In this document: piece after piece, positions 33,885-42,300 of the stretch
Numbering within the stretch: position 1 is the stretch's first letter
Layout of the letters: the number at the start of each line of letters is the position of its first letter
Assembly (NCBI RefSeq): GCF_042094015.1
Contig: NZ_JBELDZ010000013.1
Coordinates: 1 to 43,011 of the forward strand
Reading direction: 5' to 3'
Length of the DNA stretch: 43,011 nucleotides
DNA from: Aurantibacter sp042094015
GTDB taxonomy: Bacteria; Bacteroidota; Bacteroidia; Flavobacteriales; Flavobacteriaceae
Position numbers and translations under genes: made by a program
The notes under the pieces: model-generated
What the model was told of the DNA's origin: nothing
Seen by the model: only the letters and a program-made list of their open reading frames with translations
Databases searched by the model: none

Positions 33885-35126
33885 ATGATGTTTTTATTTG
33901 AAAGAGATACATGGCAAGAAGTTTATGATAGTTTAACTAAAAATAAGCTTAGATCAATACTGACTATGATTGGTGTTTGGTGGGGGATTTTATTACTGAT
34001 CGGTCTTTTAGGAGCAGCAAGAGGTCTAGAAAATTCGTTTAACAGGTTATTTGGAGATTTTGCTACTAATAGTGTTTTTGTTTGGGGACAATCTACAAGC
34101 AAACCATTTAAAGGTTTTCAAGAAGGTAGAATGGTAAACCTTACATTAACAGATGCTAAAAAAATTGAAGAAAATGTTGAAGGAATAGAGTTTGTAGTTC
34201 CAAGAAATCAAAACTCTAGTTTAGTGGTGAGAAATTTTCAATCTGGTACCTTTTCTGTAAATGGAGATTATCCATTGTTAGATAAGGTACAAAAAAAGAA
34301 ATTAATTCACGGGAGATTTTTAAATCAATCTGATATAGATGATAATAAGAAAGTAGCTGTAATATCAGAAGATATTTATTTACAATTATTTGAAAAAGAT
34401 GCAGATGTAATCGGAGAATATATTCAAATTAATAGTATTAATTTTAGAGTTATTGGAATGTTTAAAAACGGAAATCAAAATATGGGTCCAACTAGTGATT
34501 TACATATTCCGTTTACTACATTTCAACAAATATATAATCAAGGAGAAAGAATTGGTTGGATGATGCTAACAGGGAAACCTGAAGCAGATATTAAACAAGT
34601 AGAAGAAGATGCAAAATTATTATTAAAGAATTTGAATAAAGTACATCCTGAAGATAAACGTGCTTTTGGAAGCTTTAATTTAGGGAAAGAATTTGCTAAA
34701 ATAACTGGTTTTTTAACTGGAATGCAGTTTTTAACTTGGTTTGTAGGTATAGCCACTTTAATAGCTGGAGTATTTGCAATTGGAAATATTTTATTAATTA
34801 CCGTTAAAGAGCGAACTAAAGAAATAGGTGTTCGTAGGGCTTTAGGTGCTACTCCATTTGAAATTAAAAGACAAATTATTGTTGAAGCGGTTTTTTTAAC
34901 CTTATTAGCTGGTTTATTAGGTATAATAACTGGTGGTTGGATCTTAATAGCAATAGATTCAGCTTTTGGTCAAGGGTCAGATGCGGTATTAGTAAATGCA
35001 TCAGTTTCCATTGCTGTGGTTTTTGTAGCCTTAATTATATTAGTTGTTTTAGGTAGTTTAATTGGATTAATTCCTGCATTTAAAGCTACAAGTATAAAAC
35101 CAATAGAAGCTTTAAGAGAAGAATAA
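33885..35126 (+). CDS. ABC transporter permease, MacB/FtsX type (second)
   Basis: The 413-residue paralogue of the preceding permease has the same plan: one N-terminal helix (about 20-45), a MacB-PCD domain, and three C-terminal helices with KERTKEIGVRRALGATPFE. Shared signatures such as NSVFVWGQSTSKPFKGFQEG and NSIFVYTGFTTKAHKGLQAG, in aligned positions, show a duplication. With only one ATPase the two may form a heterodimer; this is inference. The membrane fusion protein starts 46 bases downstream. Confidence 0.93.
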   Translation: MMFLFERDTWQEVYDSLTKNKLRSILTMIGVWWGILLLIGLLGAARGLENSFNRLFGDFATNSVFVWGQSTSKPFKGFQEGRMVNLTLTDAKKIEENVEGIEFVVPRNQNSSLVVRNFQSGTFSVNGDYPLLDKVQKKKLIHGRFLNQSDIDDNKKVAVISEDIYLQLFEKDADVIGEYIQINSINFRVIGMFKNGNQNMGPTSDLHIPFTTFQQIYNQGERIGWMMLTGKPEADIKQVEEDAKLLLKNLNKVHPEDKRAFGSFNLGKEFAKITGFLTGMQFLTWFVGIATLIAGVFAIGNILLITVKERTKEIGVRRALGATPFEIKRQIIVEAVFLTLLAGLLGIITGGWILIAIDSAFGQGSDAVLVNASVSIAVVFVALIILVVLGSLIGLIPAFKATSIKPIEALREE

Positions 35127-35172
35127 AGATAAAAAATCAATAAATAGAATAGAACAACCAAAAATAAATACA

Positions 35173-36291
35173 ATGAAAAAAGCACTTAAATTCACTTTAA
35201 TTATAGGTTTAGCAGTAGCCTTAATTGCAGTTTTAATTTACTTTAAAAATGCAAACTCAAAATCTGTAGAGGAGTTTAAAACATCTCAACCATTTTTCAC
35301 TTCTATTAACACAAAAACTGTAGCTACTGGAAAACTAAATCCAGAGGAAGAAATAGAGTTAAAACCCCAAATAGGTGGTATTATAGATAAGATTTTTGTA
35401 GAAGAAGGAGACATTGTAGAAAAAGGCGATTTAATTGCTAAAATTAGAGTTGTTCCTAACGAACAAAGTTTAGTTGGTGCAAATAGCCAAATTAATACTG
35501 CAAAATTAGCTTACAATAATGCTAAAACTTTATACGATAGAAATAAAGCTTTATTTGAAAAAGGTGTAATTTCTAAACAAGATTTTGAAAATAGCGAATT
35601 ATCTTTAAATCAATCTAACGAATCATATAGGCAAGCTCAAAATAATTATCAGATTATTAAAAAGGGTTCTCTTTCTGGTGGTGGATCAGCAAATACAAGT
35701 ATTACAGCTCAAATTTCTGGGACTGTTCTTGAAATTCCAGTTCGTGAAGGAGACCAAGTAGTAGAGTCTAATAGTTTTAATGCAGGAACAACTATAGCAA
35801 CTATTGCTGATATGGGAAAAATGATTTTTGAAGGAAAAGTTGACGAAGCTGAAGTTGGAAAAATTGAAGAAGGGAAAGCTATTAAGGTAATTCTTGGCGC
35901 AATAAATGAAAAAGAGTTTCCTGCAAAACTAACATTTGTAGCTCCAAAAGGAAATGAAGTAAATGGAGCAGTACAATTTACAATTAAAGCAGATGTAGAA
36001 GTGGAACAGTCTACAAAAATTAGAGCTGGTTATAGCGCAAATGCAGAAATAGAATTAGAGCAAAAAGATAGTGTAATGGTTATAAAAGAATCATTATTAC
36101 AGTTTAATCGTTTCACAGAAAAACCATTTGTAGAGATTGAAACAAGCACTGGCAAATTCGAAAAGAAAGATGTAGAACTAGGTCTTTCTGATGGGATTAA
36201 TGTAGAGATTACTGAAGGTGTAAAAGAAGAGGATAAAATAAAAGTTTGGAACAAAGCTTCAAAAGACGATAATGATGAAGAAGAAGAATAA
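35173..36291 (+). CDS. Periplasmic adaptor (membrane fusion protein, MacA/HlyD family)
   Basis: The 372-residue protein has an N-terminal membrane anchor (about 7-24), a barrel-sandwich lipoyl-like half (KPQIGGIIDKIFVEEGDIVE, about 64-88), a coiled-coil hairpin (about 98-165, rich in Asn, Gln, Ala and Lys), the second lipoyl half (ISGTVLEIPVREGDQVVES), a beta-barrel, and a C-terminal membrane-proximal part (RAGYSANAEIELEQKDSV). It bridges the inner-membrane permeases and TolC. The C-terminus is a run of acidic residues whose codons overlap the start of the TolC gene by 20 bases. Confidence 0.93.
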   Translation: MKKALKFTLIIGLAVALIAVLIYFKNANSKSVEEFKTSQPFFTSINTKTVATGKLNPEEEIELKPQIGGIIDKIFVEEGDIVEKGDLIAKIRVVPNEQSLVGANSQINTAKLAYNNAKTLYDRNKALFEKGVISKQDFENSELSLNQSNESYRQAQNNYQIIKKGSLSGGGSANTSITAQISGTVLEIPVREGDQVVESNSFNAGTTIATIADMGKMIFEGKVDEAEVGKIEEGKAIKVILGAINEKEFPAKLTFVAPKGNEVNGAVQFTIKADVEVEQSTKIRAGYSANAEIELEQKDSVMVIKESLLQFNRFTEKPFVEIETSTGKFEKKDVELGLSDGINVEITEGVKEEDKIKVWNKASKDDNDEEEE

Positions 36292-37603
36292 AATTTTATT
36301 AGTATTAGCGCTGTGCTTTAGTTTTACAATTTATGCGCAAAACAAACAGTGGACTTTGCAAGAAGCTGTTGAGTATGCACTTCAGAATAATATATCTGTA
36401 AAGCAAAGTCAAAATGCAATTTTGTCTGGAGAACAAGATGTAATTGCTGCAAAAGGACAATTTTTACCAACTTTAAGTTTTAGTACTAATTATAATTTAA
36501 ATATAGGGACAGAGCAATTGTTTGCTGGTCAATTTGTAGATAGAACATCTAACACTATTAGTTTAGGTGCAGGAATTAATCAAACCATATTTAATGGTTT
36601 TAGAACTCTAAATCTCTATAAGCAATCTAAACTAAGTAACGAAATTAATCAGTTAGAGTTAGCAAGAATTCAAGACGATATTTCATTAAATGTTGTAAAC
36701 GCTTATTTGAATATTTTATTTAATAAAGAAAACTTAGATGCAGCAATAATTCAATTAGGCTTTTCAAAAAAACAATTTGATCAAGTAAAAGAATTGGTGG
36801 ATGCAGGTGTTCAGCCAAGAGCAAATATGTTAGATACAGAAGCTAATGTTTTTCAAGAAGAACAAAATGTAACGGTTGCAAAAAATAATTATGATTTATC
36901 TTTGCTATCTATGGCGCAATTATTACAACTGCCAGTTGCTAATTTTGATGTGCAAATTATTGATGTAAATCAACCAAGTTCTAATGTTTTATATGAAAAT
37001 ATTCAGCCAATATTAGACTATGCCTATAAAAATAGAAATGAAGTGAAATTAGCTGAAAAGCAAATTGAAAATGCAGCGCTTTCTACAGAGATATCAAAAT
37101 CAGGTTATTACCCTTCTTTGACTGGGAATTATAATTATGGGTCTAATGCGTTTTATACTAATCTAACAAATTTGGAGAACTCGTTTTTTACACAAATTAG
37201 CGATAATAAAGGTCATGGATTTGGACTTAGATTAAGTGTTCCTATTTTTTCTCAATTTCAAAACCGTACAAGTGTAGCTAAATCAAAGATACAAGAGGAG
37301 AATGCTAAATTGAACTTAGATCAAGCTAAACTAACTTTAGAGTCTAATATACAAAGAGCTTTTACAGATGCAAAAGCATCTTATAGGACTTTTGAAGCTT
37401 CTAAAAAAGCACTTTTAGCTCAAGAGTTGGCTTTACAAAATGCACAAGATAGATATAATCTAGGAGCATTTAATGCTTTCGATTTAGAGCAAACGCGTTT
37501 AAGGTTTGTAAATGCACAAACAGCATCAATTAATGCAAAGTACGATTTTGTGTTTAAAACAAAAGTATTAGATTTTTATCTTGGTAAACCAATAACACAA
37601 TAA
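36272..37603 (+). CDS. TolC-family outer-membrane efflux protein
   Basis: The 443-residue protein has a signal peptide (about 1-22, LALCFSFTIYAQ) and two similar halves, each with an amphipathic helix-barrel pattern: QWTLQEAVEYALQNNISVKQ at the N-terminus is a TolC hallmark, and NLGAFNAFDLEQTRLRFVNA lies near the end. It forms the outer-membrane exit of the transporter. The ATG at 36272 is followed directly by a second in-frame ATG at 36275. Both lie in the last codons of the membrane fusion protein. The TTG of tsaB begins 4 bases after its stop. Confidence 0.93.
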   Translation: MMKKKNKILLVLALCFSFTIYAQNKQWTLQEAVEYALQNNISVKQSQNAILSGEQDVIAAKGQFLPTLSFSTNYNLNIGTEQLFAGQFVDRTSNTISLGAGINQTIFNGFRTLNLYKQSKLSNEINQLELARIQDDISLNVVNAYLNILFNKENLDAAIIQLGFSKKQFDQVKELVDAGVQPRANMLDTEANVFQEEQNVTVAKNNYDLSLLSMAQLLQLPVANFDVQIIDVNQPSSNVLYENIQPILDYAYKNRNEVKLAEKQIENAALSTEISKSGYYPSLTGNYNYGSNAFYTNLTNLENSFFTQISDNKGHGFGLRLSVPIFSQFQNRTSVAKSKIQEENAKLNLDQAKLTLESNIQRAFTDAKASYRTFEASKKALLAQELALQNAQDRYNLGAFNAFDLEQTRLRFVNAQTASINAKYDFVFKTKVLDFYLGKPITQ

Positions 37604-37607
37604 TATT

Positions 37608-38285
37608 TTGGCTTATATATTAAGTATAGAAACATCTACAACAAATTGCTCAGTCTCACTATCTAAAAATGGTGAGACTTTGCTGTTAAAAGAGAATTAT
37701 GGAAATGGTTATTCTCATGCAGAAAGATTACATCTTTACATAGAAGAGGTTTTAGAGCAAGCTAGTATAGGAAAATCAGAATTAAATGCAATTGCAGTTG
37801 GTAAAGGTCCTGGATCTTACACAGGTTTGCGTATTGGTGTTTCTGCGGCAAAAGGTTTGTGTTATGCTTTAAATATACCATTAATTTCAATTTCTACCTT
37901 AGAATCTTTAGCGCATCAAGTTAAGATAGACTCTGGTTTAATTGTGCCAATGTTAGATGCAAGACGTATGGAAGTGTATTCCGCAGTATATTCTTTTGAG
38001 TTAAAAGAAAAAAGAGAGGTTAAAGCCCAGGTTTTAGATCAAAACTCATTTTTAAATGAGTTACAAAATCAAAAAGTAGTTTTTATTGGAAATGGTGTAG
38101 AAAAAATGAAAACATTATTGAAATCTAAAAACGCAATATTTATTGATGATAAATTACCTTCAGCAAATCAAATGAGTAGTTTAGCATATAAAAAATTTGC
38201 ATCTAAAATGTTTGAAGATGTTGCCTATTTTGAACCTTACTATTTAAAAGACTTTGTTGCTATAAAGCCTAAACCAAAAGTTTAA
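37608..38285 (+). CDS. tsaB: tRNA t6A biosynthesis protein TsaB
   Basis: TsaB is the non-catalytic partner of TsaD in making the N6-threonylcarbamoyl adenosine of tRNAs. The 225-residue product has the ASKHA-type opening AYILSIETSTTNCSVSL and KGPGSYTGLRIGVSAAKGL, both hallmarks. Start is TTG 37608: the next methionine is deep inside (after about 100 residues), and the predicted N-terminus (MAYILSIETS) fits the family. The TTG lies 4 bases after the TolC stop, so expression is coupled to the efflux operon. Confidence 0.94.
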   Translation: MAYILSIETSTTNCSVSLSKNGETLLLKENYGNGYSHAERLHLYIEEVLEQASIGKSELNAIAVGKGPGSYTGLRIGVSAAKGLCYALNIPLISISTLESLAHQVKIDSGLIVPMLDARRMEVYSAVYSFELKEKREVKAQVLDQNSFLNELQNQKVVFIGNGVEKMKTLLKSKNAIFIDDKLPSANQMSSLAYKKFASKMFEDVAYFEPYYLKDFVAIKPKPKV

Positions 38286-38295
38286 AATTTGGTAT

Positions 38296-38344
38296 TATAA
38301 ATAAAAACACCTAAGTTCAATGAACTTAGGTGTTTTTATTTATA
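38296..38344. terminator. Bidirectional terminator between convergent tsaB and mscS-family genes
   Basis: A perfect 24-bp inverted repeat around a single central base A at 38320 (left arm 38296-38319, right arm 38321-38344). The arms end in A-run and T-run, so each strand reads as hairpin plus U-tract. It serves both convergent genes. Confidence 0.95.
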
Positions 38345-38357
38345 GAAATAGATTTTT

Positions 38358-39170
38358 TTATCCTTCTTTTTGTATTTCAACACTATGAGGGTAAGGAATT
38401 TCAATTCCAGCAGCATCAAGTGCTTCTTTTGTTTGTTCTGTAATATCAAAATAGACGTCCCAATAATCATCGGAAGTAGACCAAGGACGTACAGCAAAGT
38501 TAACAGAGCTATCTGCTAATTCACTAACGTTTACTGTTGGTGCAGGATTTTTTAATACTTTAGGATGATTGTTTAAAACACTCATTAAAACCTCTTTGGT
38601 TTTCTTTATATCGGAATCATAACCAACTCCAAAGGTTAAATCAACTCTACGTGTACCTTCTGTAGAATAATTAATAATATTTCCGTTAGATAAAGAACCA
38701 TTAGGGATAATGATTTCACGATTAGATAACCCAGTTAGTTTAGTAGTGAAGATTTCAATTTCTTTAACAACTCCAACTTCGCCTTGAGCTTCAATTAAAT
38801 CTCCAATTTTAATAGGTTTAAAAATCATTATTAAAACGCCGCCAGCAAAATTACCTAAACTACCTTGTAATGCCATTCCAATAGCTAAACCTGCGGCTGC
38901 TAAAATTGCTGCAAAAGAAGTGGTCTCAATACCAAGTGTGCCTAATACAACTAATATTAAAACAATTTTTAAGATCCAACTTAAAAGGTTAAGTAAGAAT
39001 TTTTTTAAACTAGCTTCATAATCTTTTTTATCCATCACATTGCTAACTCCTTTAAGAGCATTTTTTATAATCCAAGATCCAATAATCCAAATTAAAAAAG
39101 CAGCAATCACTTTAGGTCCAAAATCTATAATTATCTCGTAACCTTTATCAATCCATTTTTGTAATTCCAT
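38358..39170 (-). CDS. Small-conductance mechanosensitive channel, MscS family
   Basis: The 270-residue protein has three membrane segments (about 15-32, 52-74 and 83-108). The pore helix motif FAAILAAAGLAIGMALQGSL leads to GNFAGGVLIMIFKPIKIGDL, then the beta domain and FTTKLTGLSNREIIIPNGSL. This is the core MscS fold without N-terminal extensions. It opens on membrane tension to release solutes in hypo-osmotic shock. It is the only gene on the minus strand here, and ends convergently with tsaB. Confidence 0.95.
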   Translation of the reverse strand: MELQKWIDKGYEIIIDFGPKVIAAFLIWIIGSWIIKNALKGVSNVMDKKDYEASLKKFLLNLLSWILKIVLILVVLGTLGIETTSFAAILAAAGLAIGMALQGSLGNFAGGVLIMIFKPIKIGDLIEAQGEVGVVKEIEIFTTKLTGLSNREIIIPNGSLSNGNIINYSTEGTRRVDLTFGVGYDSDIKKTKEVLMSVLNNHPKVLKNPAPTVNVSELADSSVNFAVRPWSTSDDYWDVYFDITEQTKEALDAAGIEIPYPHSVEIQKEG

Positions 39171-39199
39171 AAAATTTATTTTCTAATATAATTAAGTGT

Positions 39200-39207
39200 C
39201 AAACTTA
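39200..39207 (-). promoter_or_regulatory. Bacteroidota -7 element for the mscS-family gene
   Basis: On the minus strand TAAGTTTG matches TAnnTTTG, about 30 bases before the start codon at 39170. The 228-base gap between this gene and the next also holds the promoter of the gene on the right; I see no other feature in it apart from a possible 6-bp inverted repeat (39199-39221). Confidence 0.6.
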
Positions 39208-39348
39208 ATAAATTTGTTTGATATAATTCTTTTTTTTACCCAAATGCTCTTTTTTGAATTTGACATCAAAAACATTGAAAGTATACACTTAATCGTTTTT
39301 TGTTGTTGTTTGCTCTATAAAATAAGATGGTGTTACAACTTAAAAAGT

Positions 39349-39356
39349 TATATTTG
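39349..39356 (+). promoter_or_regulatory. Bacteroidota -7 element for the giant surface protein gene
   Basis: TATATTTG matches TAnnTTTG, 43 bases before the ATG at 39399. No convincing -33 element is seen. Confidence 0.68.
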
Positions 39357-39398
39357 TAAGTAAAATTGCTTTTTGTTAATCATTTTGAAAACATTATT

Positions 39399-42300
39399 AT
39401 GAAAAAAAAATTACTTATTTGTTTTTTGGTATTTAACTCATTCCTAATGTATTCTCAAGATGTTTCTATGCAGAACGGTACATTTAATCAATGTACTGGT
39501 GTTTTTACAGATTCAGGATCTGGAGGAAATTACGGTAATGATGAGAATTTTACAATAACAATTTGCCCAGACACATCAGGAACAGTGATGTCTTTAGACT
39601 TTACAAGTTTTAGCACACAGGCAAATGCAGATATTTTAACTATTTATGATGGTGATTCTACTGCTTCTCCAGTTTTGGGAACTTATTCAGGCGGACCAAC
39701 AAGCTCTCCAGGTTTAGTTATAGCTTCTCCAACAAATACTTCAGGTTGTCTTACAATAAATTTTACGAGTGATGCAAGTGTTAATTCTGTTGGTTGGACA
39801 GCAGATATTCAGTGTGCTGCACCTTGTCAAACTATAACTCCTTCAATAGATAGTACAAGTCCAGTGGCTCAAGCATCAGGAATTGTAGAGGTTCCAGTTG
39901 GTGTTAATGTCGATTTTTTTGGAAGTGCGATATTTTCAGATTCTCCAGCTAACGCTAATTATAATTGGGATTTTGGTACAGGTGCAGATGCAAATACGCA
40001 AAATGCAAGTTTTACCTATCCTACTTCGGGATCGTTTACTGTTACATATACAGTTTCAGATGATAATCCTCTAGGGTGTTCAGAGAGTGTTCAGATTGAA
40101 GTATTGGTTTTAGAAGCAATTATTACCTCAAACAATGCTGCTTTTCCTGAGTCAAGTTTTTCTATTGAAGAACTAATTGATCAGGTTTTAGTTTCTGGAG
40201 GTTGTTCAGGTGTTAGTAATTTTAGTTCACAAGTTTTTGGTCAACCAGATGACCTAGTTACAAAAAGTTATGGTTACTTTACTCAAGGTGGAGCTTTAGG
40301 ATTTCCTTTTGAAAGAGGAATTATTTTGTCTACTGGTAATGCTAGTTTGGCAGGTAATACAGTTAGAGGGGTTAGAAACGATGTTGGTAATGGACAAGGT
40401 GGAGATGTTGATTTGGAAACAGCTTTAGGTCAAACAGGAACTAATGATGCAACTTTTGTTAAGTTTGATTTTGTGCCAACAGGAGATAATATAAGTTTTA
40501 GATATATAATGGCTTCAGAAGAGTATGATGGAGGTACAGAGTGTAATTTTGCTGATAGTTTTGCCTTTTTGTTGCGAGAAGTTGGTACTCCTGCTTATCA
40601 AAATTTGGCAGTGCTTCCAGATGGTACGCCTGTAAGTGTATTGAATATAAATAATGCCCCTGGATGTCTGTCTAATCCTGCCTTTTTTGAAGGTTATACT
40701 GTTGGTCAGACAAATTATAATGGAAGAACTAAGGTTTTAACAGCATCAGCTAATGTGGTTGCTGGAACAACTTATGAAATAAAATTAGTCGTTGCTGACC
40801 AGGGAGATTCAGCTTGGGATTCTGCAATTTTTTTAGAAGCAGGAAGTTTTAATTTGGGAGGAGATTTAGGAGATGATATTACTATTGCTGCTGGAAATTC
40901 TACTTGTTTAGGAAATTCGTTAACTTTAGACACACAAGCAGATTCTACAGTGCCACATATTTGGTATTTTAATGGAGTAGAAATTATAGGAGAAGTAAGT
41001 TCAACTATAGATGTTTCTAATGCAGGAATATATTCAGTAGATGTTATTTTTGACGTTACTTGTACAGCTAATGATGAAATTGTTGTAGAGTTTGTAACTC
41101 CAGCAACAGTTGGGGTATTAGATAACTTAACAGAATGTTCTCAAAATGCAACAGAAGAGTTTGATTTATCTGTAAATACACCACTAGCCTTAGGAACACA
41201 ATCTATAACAGAATATTCGGTAAGCTACCATATTAGCCAATTAGATGCGGATAACGATGCTAATCCTATTCCAAATCCAACAATTTTTTCTGGTACAGAT
41301 GGACAAATTATTTATGTAAGAGTTGAAGATGTCTCTACACAAAGTTGTTTTGTAACCGACACTTTTACTCTAAGTTTAAATGGTACTACTACAGAAGTAG
41401 TAGCTGATTTGGTACTTTGCGATGATAATTCTTCTGGCGATGGTTTTGAGTTTTTTAATTTAGAATCTCAAACTGCAACTGTTCTAGGGACTCAGTCAGC
41501 TGCCGATTACACAGTTACATATCATTTAACACAAGCAGGAGCAGATGCTAATACCGGAGTTTTAGTTAGTCCATACCAAAACACAAGTAATCCTCAAAGA
41601 GTATTTATAAGGGTTGAAAACAATGTTTCTCAGTCTTGTTTTTCAACAACATTTTTTGATTTAATTGTTAATGATCTTCCAACAATAGTTGCAATTCCAG
41701 ATTATGAATTATGTGATAATGATATCGATGGAAGCAATACAAATGGTTTTGTAGAATTTGATTTAACGACATTAGATGCTACTGTTATTAATGGTCAGGC
41801 AAATACTCAAGTTATTTATTTTGAAGATTTTACGGATGCAAATAACAACATAAATCCTATACTAAATCCAAATACCTACACAAATACAACAGCAAATACT
41901 CAAGAGCTTTTTGTAAGATTAACAAATATGGTAACTTTATGTAGTCAGGTTACAAGTTTTAATATAGTTGTTAATCCAATCCCAGTTTTAATTAATGCAA
42001 CTTTGGTTCAATGTGATGAAGATGGAGTGCCAGATGGTTTTACAGTATATAATTTAAATGAAGGTAACGAAAACGTAATTACAACAGGAGTTGTGGGAGA
42101 TTATTTGTTTGAACATTACTTGAATTTAGCAGATGCTCAGGCTCAAGCGAATGTTCTAGCTTCAAGTCCTTTTACTAATACTGTAAATCCTCAAACAATA
42201 ATAATTAGAGTTCAAAACAACACTTCAGGTTGTGTTAATTATGCAGAGATAACTTTAGATGTTACAGCAACAGATATTAGCGGTGCAGATTTAGATGAAT

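Noticed and set aside
39209..39216. A second TAnnTTTG match (TAAATTTG) on the plus strand upstream of the surface protein
   Set aside because: It is 183 bases before the ATG, while TATATTTG at 39349 is at a better distance; the DNA is AT-rich and chance matches are likely.
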